DNA of 64,000 nucleotides, taken from assembly GCF_032681285.1 (NCBI RefSeq), contig NZ_CP136336.1:2467001-2531000 (forward strand). Direction: 5' to 3'. This document shows positions 1 to 9,656 of the stretch, piece after piece. How positions within the stretch are numbered: position 1 is the stretch's first letter; each line of letters begins with the position of its first letter. The notes below the pieces were generated by a model. It was given only the letters and a program-made list of their open reading frames with translations, was not told the origin of the DNA and did not search any database. This DNA is from Piscinibacter gummiphilus (GTDB taxonomy: Bacteria; Pseudomonadota; Gammaproteobacteria; Burkholderiales; Burkholderiaceae_C). The position numbers and the translations under genes were made by a program.

Positions 1-1
1 C

Positions 2-409
2 GACGCCTGCAACCGCTACCTCGACCGTGCGCCGCGCGACTTCATCACCTTCGAGTACTGCATGCTCGATGGGGTGAACGACACGCCAGCCCATGCCGAA
101 GCGCTGGTCGAGATCAGCCGTCGGATTTCGTGCAAGTTCAACCTGATCCCTTTCAATCCGTTCCCCGAGTCGGGGCTCGTGCGTTCGCCGCGCGAGCGTG
201 TCACCGCCTTTGCGCGGGTGCTGCAGGACGCCGGCGTGGTGACCACCGTGCGCAAGACGCGTGGCGATGACATCGCGGCTGCCTGCGGGCAACTCGCGGG
301 CGAGGTGCAGGACCGCACCAATGCGGCCGAGCGCATGACGCGCGCGCCGATCCAGATCCACCGCAAGACCAAGACCCCTTCGTCCACACCTCCGGAGAAA
401 CATGCATGA
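2..409 (+). CDS. rlmN: 23S rRNA (adenine-2503-C2)-methyltransferase RlmN, C-terminal part
   Basis: This is the last 135 codons of a radical SAM methyltransferase; the 5' part lies left of the window. RlmN methylates A2503 of 23S rRNA and also tRNA adenine 37. The visible part carries the family's GVNDTPAHA segment, the [11 protein letters not shown] stretch, and near the end [17 protein letters not shown], whose cysteine corresponds to the methyl-carrying cysteine of the family. The frame is open from base 2. The stop overlaps the ATG of the next gene (ATGA at 406-409), so translation is probably coupled. Identity is firm despite truncation. Confidence 0.93.
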   Translation, partial: DACNRYLDRAPRDFITFEYCMLDGVNDTPAHAEALVEISRRISCKFNLIPFNPFPESGLVRSPRERVTAFARVLQDAGVVTTVRKTRGDDIAAACGQLAGEVQDRTNAAERMTRAPIQIHRKTKTPSSTPPEKHA

Positions 410-1221
410 GTCTGGGCCGCAGTCGCTTGTGGGTCGCCGCCGCTTTCTGGATGTTCAGTTCATGGATGGCAGGGTGCGCCTTGCCGGCCGCCTCTCCGGC
501 GTCCGGTGACACGCCCGACCGCATCACCGCGTCCGACGAGAGCGAGGCCAGCAAACGTGCGCGTGTGCGGCTCGAACTGGCAAGCGCGTATTTCGGTCGT
601 GGCCAGCACACCACCGCGCTCGACGAGGTGAAGCAGGCGGTGTCGCTGAACCCGAATCTTGGCGAGGCCTACAACCTGCGTGGCCTGATCTATGCCGCGC
701 TCGGCGATGACACGCTGGCGCAAGAGAGCTTCAAGCGTGCGTTGCAGATCAATCCCAACGACGGCGACAGCCTGCACAACTACGGCTGGTACCAATGCCA
801 GCAAAAGCGCTACGGCGAGGCGCAGGTGATGTTTCAGCAGGCGCTGGGCATCCAGCAGTACGCGTCCGCACCGCGCACGCTGATGATCAGCGGTGTCTGC
901 TACGCCCGTGCGGGCCAATGGCCCGAGGCAGAGCTGGCCCTGACCAAGGCCTACGAGCGCGATCCGTCGAACCCGGCCACGGCGGTCAACCTCGCCGAAG
1001 TGTTGCTGCGCCGGGGCGAGGCCGAGCGGGCGCGCTTCTACATTCGCCGCGTCAATGCGATGCCGAATCAGTCCAATGCGCAGACCTTGTGGTTGGCCGC
1101 ACGGGTCGAAAACAAGCTCGGCAATCGCCAGGGCGTGAACGAACTCGGCCGTGAGCTGCGCAGCCGTTTCCCGCAGTCGCGCGAAGCCTCGGCCTTCGAT
1201 CGGGGCTTGTTCAATGAGTGA
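406..1221 (+). CDS. pilW: Type IV pilus biogenesis/stability lipoprotein PilW (PilF)
   Basis: A 271-residue TPR lipoprotein. The signal peptide ends in a lipobox with the lipidated cysteine at residue 24 (MAGC). Residues about 45-250 are TPR repeats, including the typical [13 protein letters not shown] and [18 protein letters not shown] stretches of PilF/PilW. The family acts at the inner leaflet of the outer membrane and promotes PilQ secretin assembly. It lies between rlmN and a rodZ-like gene, the usual betaproteobacterial order, and overlaps both neighbours (ATGA at 406; its stop lies inside the first codons of the next gene). Confidence 0.9.
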   Translation: MSLGRSRLWVAAAFWMFSSWMAGCALPAASPASGDTPDRITASDESEASKRARVRLELASAYFGRGQHTTALDEVKQAVSLNPNLGEAYNLRGLIYAALGDDTLAQESFKRALQINPNDGDSLHNYGWYQCQQKRYGEAQVMFQQALGIQQYASAPRTLMISGVCYARAGQWPEAELALTKAYERDPSNPATAVNLAEVLLRRGEAERARFYIRRVNAMPNQSNAQTLWLAARVENKLGNRQGVNELGRELRSRFPQSREASAFDRGLFNE

Positions 1222-2131
1222 CGCGCCGGGCGACACCCCGATCGCCGAACCGACCCCGACCCCCGATACCGCTGGCAGCCTGCTGCGGCAGGCCCGTGTT
1301 GCCAAGGGGCTGCACATTGCGGCCCTGGCCACGTCCATCAAGGTGGCGCCGCGCAAGCTGGAGTTGCTTGAAGCCGACCGCTACGACGAACTTCCGGGCG
1401 CAACCTTCACCCGGGCGCTGGCGCAGACCGTCTGCCGCACGCTCAAGATCGATGCCGCACCCGTGCTGGCCTTGCTGCCGCAGCCGGCCGACCAGGGGCT
1501 GTCGCAACTGAGCCGGGGGCTGAACGAGCCGTTCCGCGACAAGCCGGGTCGGCGCGTCCCGAGCGACCTGAGTTTCCTCAAGAGTCCCATCGTCATCGCG
1601 GCCCTCGTGCTGGTGGTCGCCAGCGCGGTGATGTACCTGTTGCCCGCCGGCTGGGTGGCCGACCTTGCACAGCAGGCAAGCGGCACGGGAGCGCGCGAAG
1701 GCGACGCGGCGTCGGCGCCGCTGGGCACGACGTCCACCATCGTCACCTTGCCGCCACCGGCCGTTGCCACGTCGGCATCCGACCCGGTGGCCTCCGCGGC
1801 TCCGCCTGCATCGGCTCCTGCGTCGGGCGCAGAGGCAGCATCGGCGCCTGCAACTGCAGCATCCCTGCCGGTGGTGGCGATTGCCGCACCTGCGCCCGGC
1901 GGTGCGCTCCTCTTGCGCGCCAAAGAGCAGTCGTGGGTGGAGGTGATCGACGGCCGGGGCAATGCGCTGATGTCGCGCCTGCTCGAAGCCGGAGAAACCG
2001 TGGGCCTCGATGGGCCTACTCCGCTGCGGGTGAGAATCGGCAACGCATCGGCCACGCAGGTGTCGTTCCGCGGTCGCCCTGTCGACCTCGCGCCTTCGCG
2101 CGACAACGTGGCCAAGCTCGAACTCAGGTGA
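1214..2131 (+). CDS. rodZ: RodZ-like helix-turn-helix membrane protein (DUF4115)
   Basis: A 305-residue cytoskeletal adaptor candidate. Residues about 20-85 form a Cro/CI-type helix-turn-helix ([17 protein letters not shown], then [13 protein letters not shown]), residues 124-145 a single membrane helix, then a low-complexity Ala/Pro/Ser periplasmic linker and a C-terminal DUF4115 beta domain with [13 protein letters not shown] and RVRIGNA. RodZ proteins link MreB filaments to the elongasome. The ATG at 1214, which overlaps the pilW stop, was preferred over upstream in-frame starts because the DNA-binding-like domain follows directly and the upstream sequence belongs to pilW. It sits immediately before ispG, as in many proteobacteria. 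Confidence 0.85.
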   Translation: MSDAPGDTPIAEPTPTPDTAGSLLRQARVAKGLHIAALATSIKVAPRKLELLEADRYDELPGATFTRALAQTVCRTLKIDAAPVLALLPQPADQGLSQLSRGLNEPFRDKPGRRVPSDLSFLKSPIVIAALVLVVASAVMYLLPAGWVADLAQQASGTGAREGDAASAPLGTTSTIVTLPPPAVATSASDPVASAAPPASAPASGAEAASAPATAASLPVVAIAAPAPGGALLLRAKEQSWVEVIDGRGNALMSRLLEAGETVGLDGPTPLRVRIGNASATQVSFRGRPVDLAPSRDNVAKLELR

Positions 2132-2135
2132 TGTG

Positions 2136-3449
2136 ATGACCCAGGCCCGTCCTGCCCTCGACGCTGCTCTTCTAGACGCTTTCATCGAACCGGCCGTTCC
2201 CCTCGTGCGGCGCAATCTGCAGGCGCAGGTGCGCTGGGGCTCCCGGCTGGTCACGATCGGCGGCGATGCGCCGGTGCGCGTGCAGTCGATGACCAACACC
2301 GACACGGTCGATGCGATCGAGACGGCGATCCAGGTCAAGGAGCTGGCGGTGGCCGGCTCCGAGCTCGTGCGCATCACGGTGAACACGCCGGAGGCCGCCG
2401 CCGCCGTGCCGCACATTCGCGACCAACTCGACCGCATGGGCATCGACGTGCCGCTGGTGGGCGACTTCCACTACAACGGCCATCGCCTGCTCACCGACTA
2501 CCCGGCGTGCGCCGAGGCCTTGTCGAAGTACCGCATCAACCCCGGCAACGTGGGCAAGGGCGACAAGCGCGACAAGCAGTTCGCCCAGATGGTCGAAGTG
2601 GCCGCCAAGTACGACAAGGTCGTGCGCATCGGCGTCAACTGGGGCAGCCTCGACCAGGAACTGCTCGCGCAGATGATGGACGAGAACGCGAAGCTCGCCG
2701 AGCCGTTCGAGCCGCAGCAGATCATGTACCGCGCGATCATCACGTCGGCGATCGAGTCGGCGCGCCGGGCGGAAGAGGTGGGCCTCCGGGCCGAGCAGAT
2801 CGTGCTGTCGTGCAAGATGTCGGGCGTGCAAGACCTCGTGAGCGTGTACCGCGCGCTCGCCAAGCGTTGCGACTACCCGCTGCACCTGGGCCTCACCGAA
2901 GCCGGCATGGGCACCAAGGGCACGGTGGCGTCGACGGCCGCGCTGTCGCTGCTGCTGCAGGAAGGCATCGGCGACACCATCCGTGTCTCGCTCACGCCGC
3001 AGCCGGGTGAGGCGCGCACCCAGGAAGTGGTGGTGGCGCTGGAGATCCTGCAGGCCCTCGGCCTGCGCTCCTTCAACCCGAGCGTGACCGCCTGCCCGGG
3101 TTGCGGCCGCACCACCAGCACGACGTTCCAGGAACTGGCCAAGCAGATCGACGACTACCTGCGCCTGCAAATGCCGGTGTGGCGTGCGCGCTACCCGGGG
3201 GTCGAGAAGATGAAGGTCGCGGTGATGGGTTGCATCGTCAACGGCCCGGGTGAAAGCAAACATGCCGACATCGGCATCAGCCTGCCCGGCACCGGCGAAG
3301 CGCCGGCTGCGCCCGTCTTCATCGACGGCGAAAAGGCGCTCACGCTGCGCGGCGAGCGCATCGCCGAAGAGTTCCAGGCGCTGGTCGAGAACTACATCGA
3401 GAAGCGCTACGGCAGCGCGACCGCACAGCATTCGACCGCGCCGGCCTGA
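2136..3449 (+). CDS. ispG: 4-hydroxy-3-methylbut-2-en-1-yl diphosphate synthase (flavodoxin) IspG
   Basis: This is the penultimate enzyme of the MEP isoprenoid pathway, a 4Fe-4S reductase converting MEcPP to HMBPP. The N-terminal TIM-barrel half contains [11 protein letters not shown] and GDFHYNGH. The C-terminal half has the cluster ligands in CPGCGRT (around residue 320) and [10 protein letters not shown] (around residue 366). The start is ambiguous between GTG 2133 and ATG 2136; the AGG at 2126-2128 is better spaced from the ATG. The gene follows the rodZ stop by only a few bases, so it is almost certainly in the same operon. Confidence 0.96.
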   Translation: MTQARPALDAALLDAFIEPAVPLVRRNLQAQVRWGSRLVTIGGDAPVRVQSMTNTDTVDAIETAIQVKELAVAGSELVRITVNTPEAAAAVPHIRDQLDRMGIDVPLVGDFHYNGHRLLTDYPACAEALSKYRINPGNVGKGDKRDKQFAQMVEVAAKYDKVVRIGVNWGSLDQELLAQMMDENAKLAEPFEPQQIMYRAIITSAIESARRAEEVGLRAEQIVLSCKMSGVQDLVSVYRALAKRCDYPLHLGLTEAGMGTKGTVASTAALSLLLQEGIGDTIRVSLTPQPGEARTQEVVVALEILQALGLRSFNPSVTACPGCGRTTSTTFQELAKQIDDYLRLQMPVWRARYPGVEKMKVAVMGCIVNGPGESKHADIGISLPGTGEAPAAPVFIDGEKALTLRGERIAEEFQALVENYIEKRYGSATAQHSTAPA

Positions 3450-3477
3450 CCGGGGCCGCGCGCATCCGGCGAACGAT

Positions 3478-3495
3478 GCCGTCGCAAGCGACGGC
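3478..3495 (+). terminator. Hairpin between ispG and hisS, possible weak terminator/attenuator
   Basis: A perfect inverted repeat (GCCGTCG, loop CAAG, CGACGGC) is followed by a pyrimidine-rich tract (CCTCATTTCTTCTTCTTCC). The T-run is interrupted, so termination would be partial at best. Confidence 0.35.
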
Positions 3496-3521
3496 CCTCA
3501 TTTCTTCTTCTTCCGTGAGAG

Positions 3522-4844
3522 ATGGCTGACAAAAAGAACGCCGCCCTGCAGGCCGTGAAGGGCATGAACGACATCCTGCCGCCCTCGGTGCCACGCACCG
3601 AGAAGCTGCCGGATTCCGCCATCTGGGCCTGGTTCGAGACCACGGTGCGCCGGGTGCTGCACAACTACGGCTATCAGTACCTGCTGACGCCCATCGTCGA
3701 ACCCACCGCGCTCTTCGTGCGGGGTCTGGGCGAGGTGACCGACATCGTCGAGAAGGAGATGTATTCCTTCACCGATTCGATGAATGGCGACAAGCTCACG
3801 CTTCGCCCTGAAGCCACGGCCGGCATCGTGCGGGCGATGGTCGAGCACAACGCGCTCTACAACGGGCCGCTGCGCATCTGGACCATGGGGCCGATGTTCC
3901 GCCACGAGCGGCCGCAGAAAGGCCGATACCGCCAGTTCAACCAGCTCGATGTCGAGGCCCTCGGATTCGCCGGGCCGGACGTCGATGCCGAGATGATCCT
4001 TATGGTGCGCAGCCTCTGGCGCGAGCTCGGCCTGATCGTAGGCCAGCATGTGCGGCTCGAGATCAACAGCCTCGGCCAGCCCGACGAACGCAAGGCGCAC
4101 CGCGATGCGCTGATCCGCCACTTCGAGCAGCACGCCGACAAGCTCGACGAAGACGGCAAGCGCCGCCTGCACAGCAACCCGCTGCGCATCCTCGACACGA
4201 AGAACCCGGCCATGCAGGCCGTGGTTGAAGCGGCACCCAAGCTGATGGACTTCCTCGGCGAGGCCTCGCTCGCGCACTTCAATGCTGTGCGCAAGGTGCT
4301 CGACGCGGCGGGTCTCGAGTACCGCGTCAACACCCGTCTCGTGCGGGGCATGGACTACTACAACCTCACCGTCTTCGAGTGGGTCACCGACCACCTGGGC
4401 TCGCAGGGCACGGTGTGCGGCGGCGGCCGCTACGACGGCCTCATTGAGCAACTGGGCGGCAAGCCCGCACCAGCCGTGGGCTTCGGCCTCGGCATCGAGC
4501 GGCTGTTGCTGCTGCTGCAGGAACTGGCGGTGCCGGTGCCCAGCAGCGCCCCGGTCGCTTATGCCGTGATCCCGAGCGAGGCGACGGTGGCGCAAGCGAT
4601 GGTGGTCATCGAGGCGCTGCGCAATACCGGCGTGTCGGTGCTCATGCACGCCGGAGGTGGCAGCATGAAGAGCCAGTTCAAGCGTGCTGATGCGAGCGGC
4701 GCCCGCTTTGCCCTCATCTTCGGTGACGATGAGGTCGCGCGCGGTGAGGTTTCGCTCAAATCCTTGCGCGACGCGGCCGTGCCGCAGCGCGGCCTGCGCC
4801 TCGATGACGCCGCCACCTGGGCTGCCGAACTGCTGGCCGCATAA
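3522..4844 (+). CDS. hisS: Histidyl-tRNA synthetase
   Basis: A 440-residue class II aminoacyl-tRNA synthetase that charges tRNA-His. It has the N-terminal KGMNDILPP start typical of His[12 protein letters not shown] (about residue 95), motif 2 [16 protein letters not shown] (about 127-142), the histidine-binding signature [13 protein letters not shown] followed by CGGGRYDGL, and a C-terminal anticodon-binding domain. Length is normal. HisZ at 12.2 kb is a paralogue of this catalytic domain. Confidence 0.97.
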   Translation: MADKKNAALQAVKGMNDILPPSVPRTEKLPDSAIWAWFETTVRRVLHNYGYQYLLTPIVEPTALFVRGLGEVTDIVEKEMYSFTDSMNGDKLTLRPEATAGIVRAMVEHNALYNGPLRIWTMGPMFRHERPQKGRYRQFNQLDVEALGFAGPDVDAEMILMVRSLWRELGLIVGQHVRLEINSLGQPDERKAHRDALIRHFEQHADKLDEDGKRRLHSNPLRILDTKNPAMQAVVEAAPKLMDFLGEASLAHFNAVRKVLDAAGLEYRVNTRLVRGMDYYNLTVFEWVTDHLGSQGTVCGGGRYDGLIEQLGGKPAPAVGFGLGIERLLLLLQELAVPVPSSAPVAYAVIPSEATVAQAMVVIEALRNTGVSVLMHAGGGSMKSQFKRADASGARFALIFGDDEVARGEVSLKSLRDAAVPQRGLRLDDAATWAAELLAA

Positions 4845-4876
4845 TCCTCGACTCTTTTGCAGAAACGCATCCCCTC

Positions 4877-5560
4877 ATGGCCACGCATCTCGACCTCGAA
4901 GAACAAGAGCAGCTCGACCAGCTGAAAGCCTTCTGGAAGCAGTACGGCAATCTCATCACCTGGGTGCTGATCCTGGCGCTCGGCGGATACGCGGGCTGGA
5001 TGGGCTGGAGCAACTGGCAGCGTGAACAGTCGGTCAAGGCCGGTGTGCTGTTCGAGGAGCTCGAGAAGGCCGCGCAGGCGGGCGATGTCGAGAAGACCGT
5101 ACGCGTCTTCGGCGACATGAAGGAGCGCTTCGGCCGCACCGGCTATGCCCAGCAGAGCGCGTTGCTGACCGCGAAGCTGCAGCATGAGAAGGGGCAGGGC
5201 GAAGCGGCGCGCGCCACGCTCGGCTGGGCCGCCGAGAACGCGAGCGAAGACGAATACCGCACCGTCGCCCGCCTGCGCCTGGCCGGTCTCCTGCTCGACG
5301 AGAAGAAGTACGACGAAGCGCTGAAGCAGCTCGACGGAGCCAGCAGCAAGGAATTCGCAGGCCTCGTGGCCGACCGCCGTGGCGACGTCCTGCTCGCGCA
5401 GGGCAAGAAAGACGATGCCAAGGCGGCCTACCTGCAGGCCTGGAGGGCCATCGAGGAGACGGTGGAATACCGGCGCATCGTCGAAGCCAAGCTCGCTGCC
5501 CTGGGTGCGGCACCCGCTGAAGCGCCGAAGGCCGATGCCTTCTCCGGAGCCGGCAAATGA
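4877..5560 (+). CDS. yfgM: YfgM-type tetratricopeptide membrane protein (DUF2133)
   Basis: A 227-residue single-pass inner-membrane protein. The N-terminal 20 residues are acidic and cytoplasmic (DLEEQEQLDQLKAFWKQYG), a helix at about 25-44 spans the membrane, and the remainder is a periplasmic TPR domain. Family members interact with the SecYEG/PpiD translocon and are almost always encoded between hisS and bamB, as here. The stop overlaps the bamB start (ATGA at 5557-5560). Confidence 0.88.
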   Translation: MATHLDLEEQEQLDQLKAFWKQYGNLITWVLILALGGYAGWMGWSNWQREQSVKAGVLFEELEKAAQAGDVEKTVRVFGDMKERFGRTGYAQQSALLTAKLQHEKGQGEAARATLGWAAENASEDEYRTVARLRLAGLLLDEKKYDEALKQLDGASSKEFAGLVADRRGDVLLAQGKKDDAKAAYLQAWRAIEETVEYRRIVEAKLAALGAAPAEAPKADAFSGAGK

Positions 5561-6675
5561 CCTTGTGGTCGCGCCGTATCGGCGCCTGGGCGATCTGTGC
5601 AGTGCTCGTGGGATGCGCGGGTTCCGGCCGACCCGACCCAACCCCGCTGCAAGCCCTGGAGGCCAAGGTCTCCGGCAAGCGGGTGTGGAGAGAGGACATC
5701 GGCAAGGTGACGTTCCCGCTGGCCGTGTCCGTGAACGGCGGCGTCTTCACCGTGGCCGACGACAGCGGCCTGGTGCTCGCCTTGCAGGCGGACACCGGCA
5801 AGGAAGTCTGGCGGGCCGAGGTGGGAGCCAAGCTGAGCGCCGGCGTGGGCAGTGACGGCCGTTTCACGAGCGTCGTGACGCGCGACAACCAGCTCGTCAC
5901 GCTGCAGGCCGGCAAGGTGTCTTGGCGCAAGCCGCTGCCGTCGCGCGTGGTCACCGCCCCGCTGGTGGCGGGTGAGCGTGTGTTCGTGGTGGCGGTCGAT
6001 CGTTCGGTGCACGCATTCGATGCACTCGATGGCCGCAAGCTGTGGACCTATCAACGCCCGAGCGACGCCCTCAACCTGGCCAGTGCCAGCGTGCTGATGC
6101 CGTTCCGGGACACCCTGGTGGTCGGGCAGGGCGCCAAGCTCGTGGGGCTCGACCCCTTGGTCGGAACGCCTCGTTGGGAAGCGACCCTGGCATCGCCGCG
6201 CGGCACCAACGAAGTCGAACGCCTGGCCGACGTGGTGGGCCCTGCGGCGCGCGTGCGAGACGTGTTCTGCGCCCGCGCCTATCAAGCGGCGGTCGCCTGC
6301 GTGAATGCTGAGCGTGGCAGCACGGTCTGGACGCGCAATGCCGGCGGCATCGTCGGCGTCGGCGCCGATGACCAGATGGTGGTCGGCGTGGACGCGAGTG
6401 ATCGGGTGAACGCCTGGAAGACGAGCGACGGCACACCCGCCTGGACCATCGAAGGCCTGCTCTACCGCAGCCTGAGCGCGCCCGTGGTGCTCGGCAAGGC
6501 GGTGGTCGTGGGCGACGTGAAGGGCATGGTGCACTGGTTCGCACGCGATACCGGCGAGGCGGTACTGCGCCTGCCCACCGACGGCAGTGCAATCCGAAGC
6601 ACGCCGGCCGCGTCGGGCCTGACGCTGCTGGTGGTCACGACCGATGGCGGGCTGTATGCCTTCCGTCCCGAGTGA
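5557..6675 (+). CDS. bamB: Outer-membrane protein assembly factor BamB
   Basis: A 372-residue lipoprotein of the BAM complex. The signal peptide ends with lipobox LVGC (cysteine 20). The rest is an eight-bladed PQQ-like beta-propeller, seen as repeated W-motifs such as DTGKEVWRAEVG, LDGRKLWTYQRP and LVGTPRWEATLA. BamB docks onto the POTRA domains of BamA, encoded here at 29.5 kb. Translation is coupled to yfgM by overlap. Confidence 0.95.
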   Translation: MTLWSRRIGAWAICAVLVGCAGSGRPDPTPLQALEAKVSGKRVWREDIGKVTFPLAVSVNGGVFTVADDSGLVLALQADTGKEVWRAEVGAKLSAGVGSDGRFTSVVTRDNQLVTLQAGKVSWRKPLPSRVVTAPLVAGERVFVVAVDRSVHAFDALDGRKLWTYQRPSDALNLASASVLMPFRDTLVVGQGAKLVGLDPLVGTPRWEATLASPRGTNEVERLADVVGPAARVRDVFCARAYQAAVACVNAERGSTVWTRNAGGIVGVGADDQMVVGVDASDRVNAWKTSDGTPAWTIEGLLYRSLSAPVVLGKAVVVGDVKGMVHWFARDTGEAVLRLPTDGSAIRSTPAASGLTLLVVTTDGGLYAFRPE

Positions 6676-6699
6676 ACGAACACAGAGCGCCCTGACCTC

Positions 6700-8037
6700 A
6701 TGAAACCAGTGATTGCGGTGGTGGGCCGCCCGAACGTGGGCAAGTCCACCCTGTTCAACCGCATGACCAAAAGCCGCGACGCAATCGTGGCCGACTATTC
6801 CGGGCTGACGCGCGACCGGCACTACGGTGACGGCCGCCTGGCCGACCGCGAGTACATCGTCGTCGACACCGGCGGCTTCGAGCCCGACAGTTCCACCGGC
6901 ATCGTCAAGGAAATGGCCAAGCAGACGCGCCAGGCCGTCGCCGAAGCCGATGCGGTGATCTTCGTCGTCGACCTCAGGGCGGGTTTGTCTGCGCAGGACC
7001 ACGACATCGCGCGTTACCTGCGCACGGCCAACAAGAAGGTCTTTCTCGCGGCCAACAAGGCCGAAGGCATGAGCGAGTCGCCGCTGCTGGGTGAGTTGTA
7101 CGAGCTCGGCATGGGCGCACCGCACCCGATCTCGTCCGCACACGGCCAGGGCATTCGCAGCCTGCTCGATGCGGTACTGGCCGATTTCCCGTTTGACGAG
7201 CCGCACGAAGAAGAGGGCGCTGGCGAGCAACCGCCGATCCGCCTGGCCGTGGCCGGCCGCCCCAACGTGGGCAAGTCGACCCTCATCAATACCTGGCTCG
7301 GCGAAGAGCGCCTTGTTGCCTTCGACATGCCGGGCACGACGCGCGATGCGATCCGCATACCGTTCGAGCGTCACGGCCAGAAGTTCGAGCTGATCGACAC
7401 GGCCGGCCTGCGCCGCAAGGGCAAGGTGTTCGAGGCGATCGAGAAGTTCTCGGTGGTCAAGACCTTGCAGGCGATCGCCAGTGCCGATGTGGTGCTGTTG
7501 CTGCTCGATGCCACGCAAGGCGTCACTGAGCAGGATGCCCACATCGCCGGATACATCCTCGAAAGCGGCCGCGCGGTGGTACTGGCCGTGAACAAGTGGG
7601 ACGCCATCGACGACTATCAGCGCGAGACCCTGGAGCGCTCGATTGCCCAGCGCTTGGCGTTCCTAAAGTTCGCGCCGGTGCTGCGCATCTCAGCGCTCAA
7701 GCGGCAGGGGCTCGGGCCGCTGTGGCAGTCGATCGCCGACGCCCATGCCTCGGCCACGCGCAAGATGAGCACGCCGGTGCTGACGCGCCTCTTGCACGAG
7801 GCGGTGGAATTCCAGACGCCCAAACGCTCCGGTGGCTTCCGCCCGAAGCTGCGCTATGCGCACCAGGGTGGGATGAGCCCGCCGGTGATCGTGATCCACG
7901 GCAACTCGCTCGAACACGTGACCGACGTCTACAAGCGCTTCCTGGAGCAGCGCTTTCGTGATCATTTCAAGCTGGTGGGCACACCGCTGCGCATCGAGAT
8001 GCGCTCCAGCAAGAACCCCTACGCCGACAAAGACTAG
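6700..8037 (+). CDS. der: Ribosome-assembly GTPase Der (EngA)
   Basis: A 445-residue double GTPase needed for 50S subunit maturation. Two tandem G domains each carry a P-loop, GRPNVGKST at about residues 9-17 and again at about 186-194; DTAGLRR (G3) and NKWD (G4) are visible in the second. The C-terminal KH-like domain ends with the typical [15 protein letters not shown]. The gene begins 24 bp after bamB and is followed by hfq. Confidence 0.97.
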   Translation: MKPVIAVVGRPNVGKSTLFNRMTKSRDAIVADYSGLTRDRHYGDGRLADREYIVVDTGGFEPDSSTGIVKEMAKQTRQAVAEADAVIFVVDLRAGLSAQDHDIARYLRTANKKVFLAANKAEGMSESPLLGELYELGMGAPHPISSAHGQGIRSLLDAVLADFPFDEPHEEEGAGEQPPIRLAVAGRPNVGKSTLINTWLGEERLVAFDMPGTTRDAIRIPFERHGQKFELIDTAGLRRKGKVFEAIEKFSVVKTLQAIASADVVLLLLDATQGVTEQDAHIAGYILESGRAVVLAVNKWDAIDDYQRETLERSIAQRLAFLKFAPVLRISALKRQGLGPLWQSIADAHASATRKMSTPVLTRLLHEAVEFQTPKRSGGFRPKLRYAHQGGMSPPVIVIHGNSLEHVTDVYKRFLEQRFRDHFKLVGTPLRIEMRSSKNPYADKD

Positions 8038-8121
8038 GCTCATTGTCGTTAAAGCGGCGCTGCGGTGCAGGGCTGTGTTAACGTGAATGCCTCATCCACT
8101 CTACATATCACGGAGCATATC

Positions 8122-8364
8122 GTGAGCAACAAAGGGCAGCTTCTACAAGACCCGTTTTTGAACCTGCTTCGCAAGGAGCACGTTCCGGTGTCGATCTACC
8201 TTGTGAACGGCATCAAACTCCAGGGCCACATCGAGTCCTTCGACCAATATGTGGTGCTGTTGCGCAATACCGTGACGCAGATGGTCTACAAGCACGCGAT
8301 CTCTACCGTCGTGCCAGGCCGTGCGGTGAACTTCCACGCCGCAGAGGCTCCGGAGCAGACCTGA
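8122..8364 (+). CDS. hfq: RNA chaperone Hfq
   Basis: An 80-residue Sm-like hexameric RNA chaperone that mediates sRNA-mRNA pairing. GTG 8122 was chosen as start because it is preceded by GGAG (8112-8115) and gives the canonical N-terminus [14 protein letters not shown]; an ATG 57 bases upstream would add an unrelated N-terminus. Sm1 ([20 protein letters not shown]) and Sm2 ([12 protein letters not shown], with the YKHA motif) are intact. The C-terminal tail is short, as usual in betaproteobacteria. hfq-hflX adjacency is classical. Confidence 0.97.
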   Translation: MSNKGQLLQDPFLNLLRKEHVPVSIYLVNGIKLQGHIESFDQYVVLLRNTVTQMVYKHAISTVVPGRAVNFHAAEAPEQT

Positions 8365-8398
8365 GTTCCGGGCTGCGCCCGCCCAGGCGGACCTCACC

Positions 8399-9649
8399 TT
8401 GACAGCAGCGGCACCAACCGCCGCCCCGGCGGCGGGCGATTCCCCTCGCGCCATCCTGGTGGGTGTCGACCTTGGCGGTCGTTCCCATTTCGACGAGACC
8501 CTCGACGAACTCGCCTTGCTTGCCGAATCGGCGGGCGATGTGCCGGTCGCGCGTGTCATCGCCAAGCGGAAGGCGCCCGATCCGGCGCTCTTCGTGGGCT
8601 CCGGCAAGGCCGATGAGATCAAGGCGCTCGTCGAAGGCCACAAGGCCGAAGCGGTGCTGTTCGACCAGGCCTTGTCGCCCGCACAGCAGCGCAACCTCGA
8701 GCGCCACTTGGGCGTGGCCGTGGCCGATCGCACGATGCTCATCCTCGAGATCTTCGGCGCGCGGGCGCAGAGCCACGAAGGCAAGCTGCAAGTCGAGTTG
8801 GCCCGGCTGCAGTACCTGTCCACGCGCCTTGTGCGCCGCTGGAGCCACCTGGAGCGGCAGCGGGGCGGCATCGGCACCCGCGGTGGCCCCGGTGAAGCCC
8901 AGATCGAACTTGACCGGCGCATGATCGGCGAGCGCATCAAGTCGGTGAAAGAGCGACTGGTGAAGGTCAAGCGGCAGCGCGGCACACAGCGGCGCTCGCG
9001 TGAGCGCAGCGGCACCTTCCGCGTTTCGCTCGTCGGCTACACCAATGCGGGCAAGTCGACCTTGTTCAATGCGCTGGTCAAGGCGCGAGCCTATGCGGCC
9101 GACCAGCTGTTTGCCACGCTCGACACCACGACCCGCCAGTTCTACCTGGAAGACATCGACACCACCGCATCGCTGTCGGACACGGTCGGCTTCATCCGCG
9201 ACCTGCCTCACAAGCTCGTCGAAGCCTTCGAGGCCACGCTGCAGGAGGCGGCCGATGCCGATCTCTTGCTGCACGTGGTCGATGCCGCGAGCCCGGTGCT
9301 CGACGAACAGATGGCCGAGGTTCAGCGTGTGCTGCAGGAAATCGGTGCAGACGGCATTCCGCAGATCCTCGTCTACAACAAACTCGATAATCTCGCCGAA
9401 TCGCAGCGGCCCCATGTCTTGAGCGATGTGCTCGAGCGTGACGGCGGTGTGCGCGTTCCCCGTGTTTTTGTGAGCGCGCTGAATGGCACAGGGCTGCCCG
9501 AACTGCGGCGCCTGATCTCCGCCGCGGTGACGGAAGGCCGGCGCCCCGGCTTGAACTTCGGCGAGGCGGCGTCAGATTCCACCGAACCCGAGCCCCGGCA
9601 TGAGACCGAGGCCGAAGACGACCCCAGAGCGACCAGACGACAACTCTGA
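8399..9649 (+). CDS. hflX: Ribosome-splitting GTPase HflX
   Basis: A 416-residue GTPase that splits or rescues 70S ribosomes under heat stress. It has an N-terminal HflX domain with a central coiled coil (LVRRWSHLERQRGGIGTRG is the family's glycine-rich loop) and a G domain with P-loop GYTNAGKST at about 212-220, DTVGFIRDLP (G3) and YNKLD (G4). The only start giving a complete N-terminus is TTG at 8399, preceded by AGGCGG at 8385-8390; this is a rare start and may keep expression low. It is the middle gene of hfq-hflX-hflK-hflC. Confidence 0.93.
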   Translation: MTAAAPTAAPAAGDSPRAILVGVDLGGRSHFDETLDELALLAESAGDVPVARVIAKRKAPDPALFVGSGKADEIKALVEGHKAEAVLFDQALSPAQQRNLERHLGVAVADRTMLILEIFGARAQSHEGKLQVELARLQYLSTRLVRRWSHLERQRGGIGTRGGPGEAQIELDRRMIGERIKSVKERLVKVKRQRGTQRRSRERSGTFRVSLVGYTNAGKSTLFNALVKARAYAADQLFATLDTTTRQFYLEDIDTTASLSDTVGFIRDLPHKLVEAFEATLQEAADADLLLHVVDAASPVLDEQMAEVQRVLQEIGADGIPQILVYNKLDNLAESQRPHVLSDVLERDGGVRVPRVFVSALNGTGLPELRRLISAAVTEGRRPGLNFGEAASDSTEPEPRHETEAEDDPRATRRQL

Positions 9650-9656
9650 ACCTGTC

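Noticed and set aside
5428..7542. A 704-codon minus-strand open frame opposite bamB and der
   Set aside because: Shadow of two well-supported genes with no ribosome-binding site or domain.
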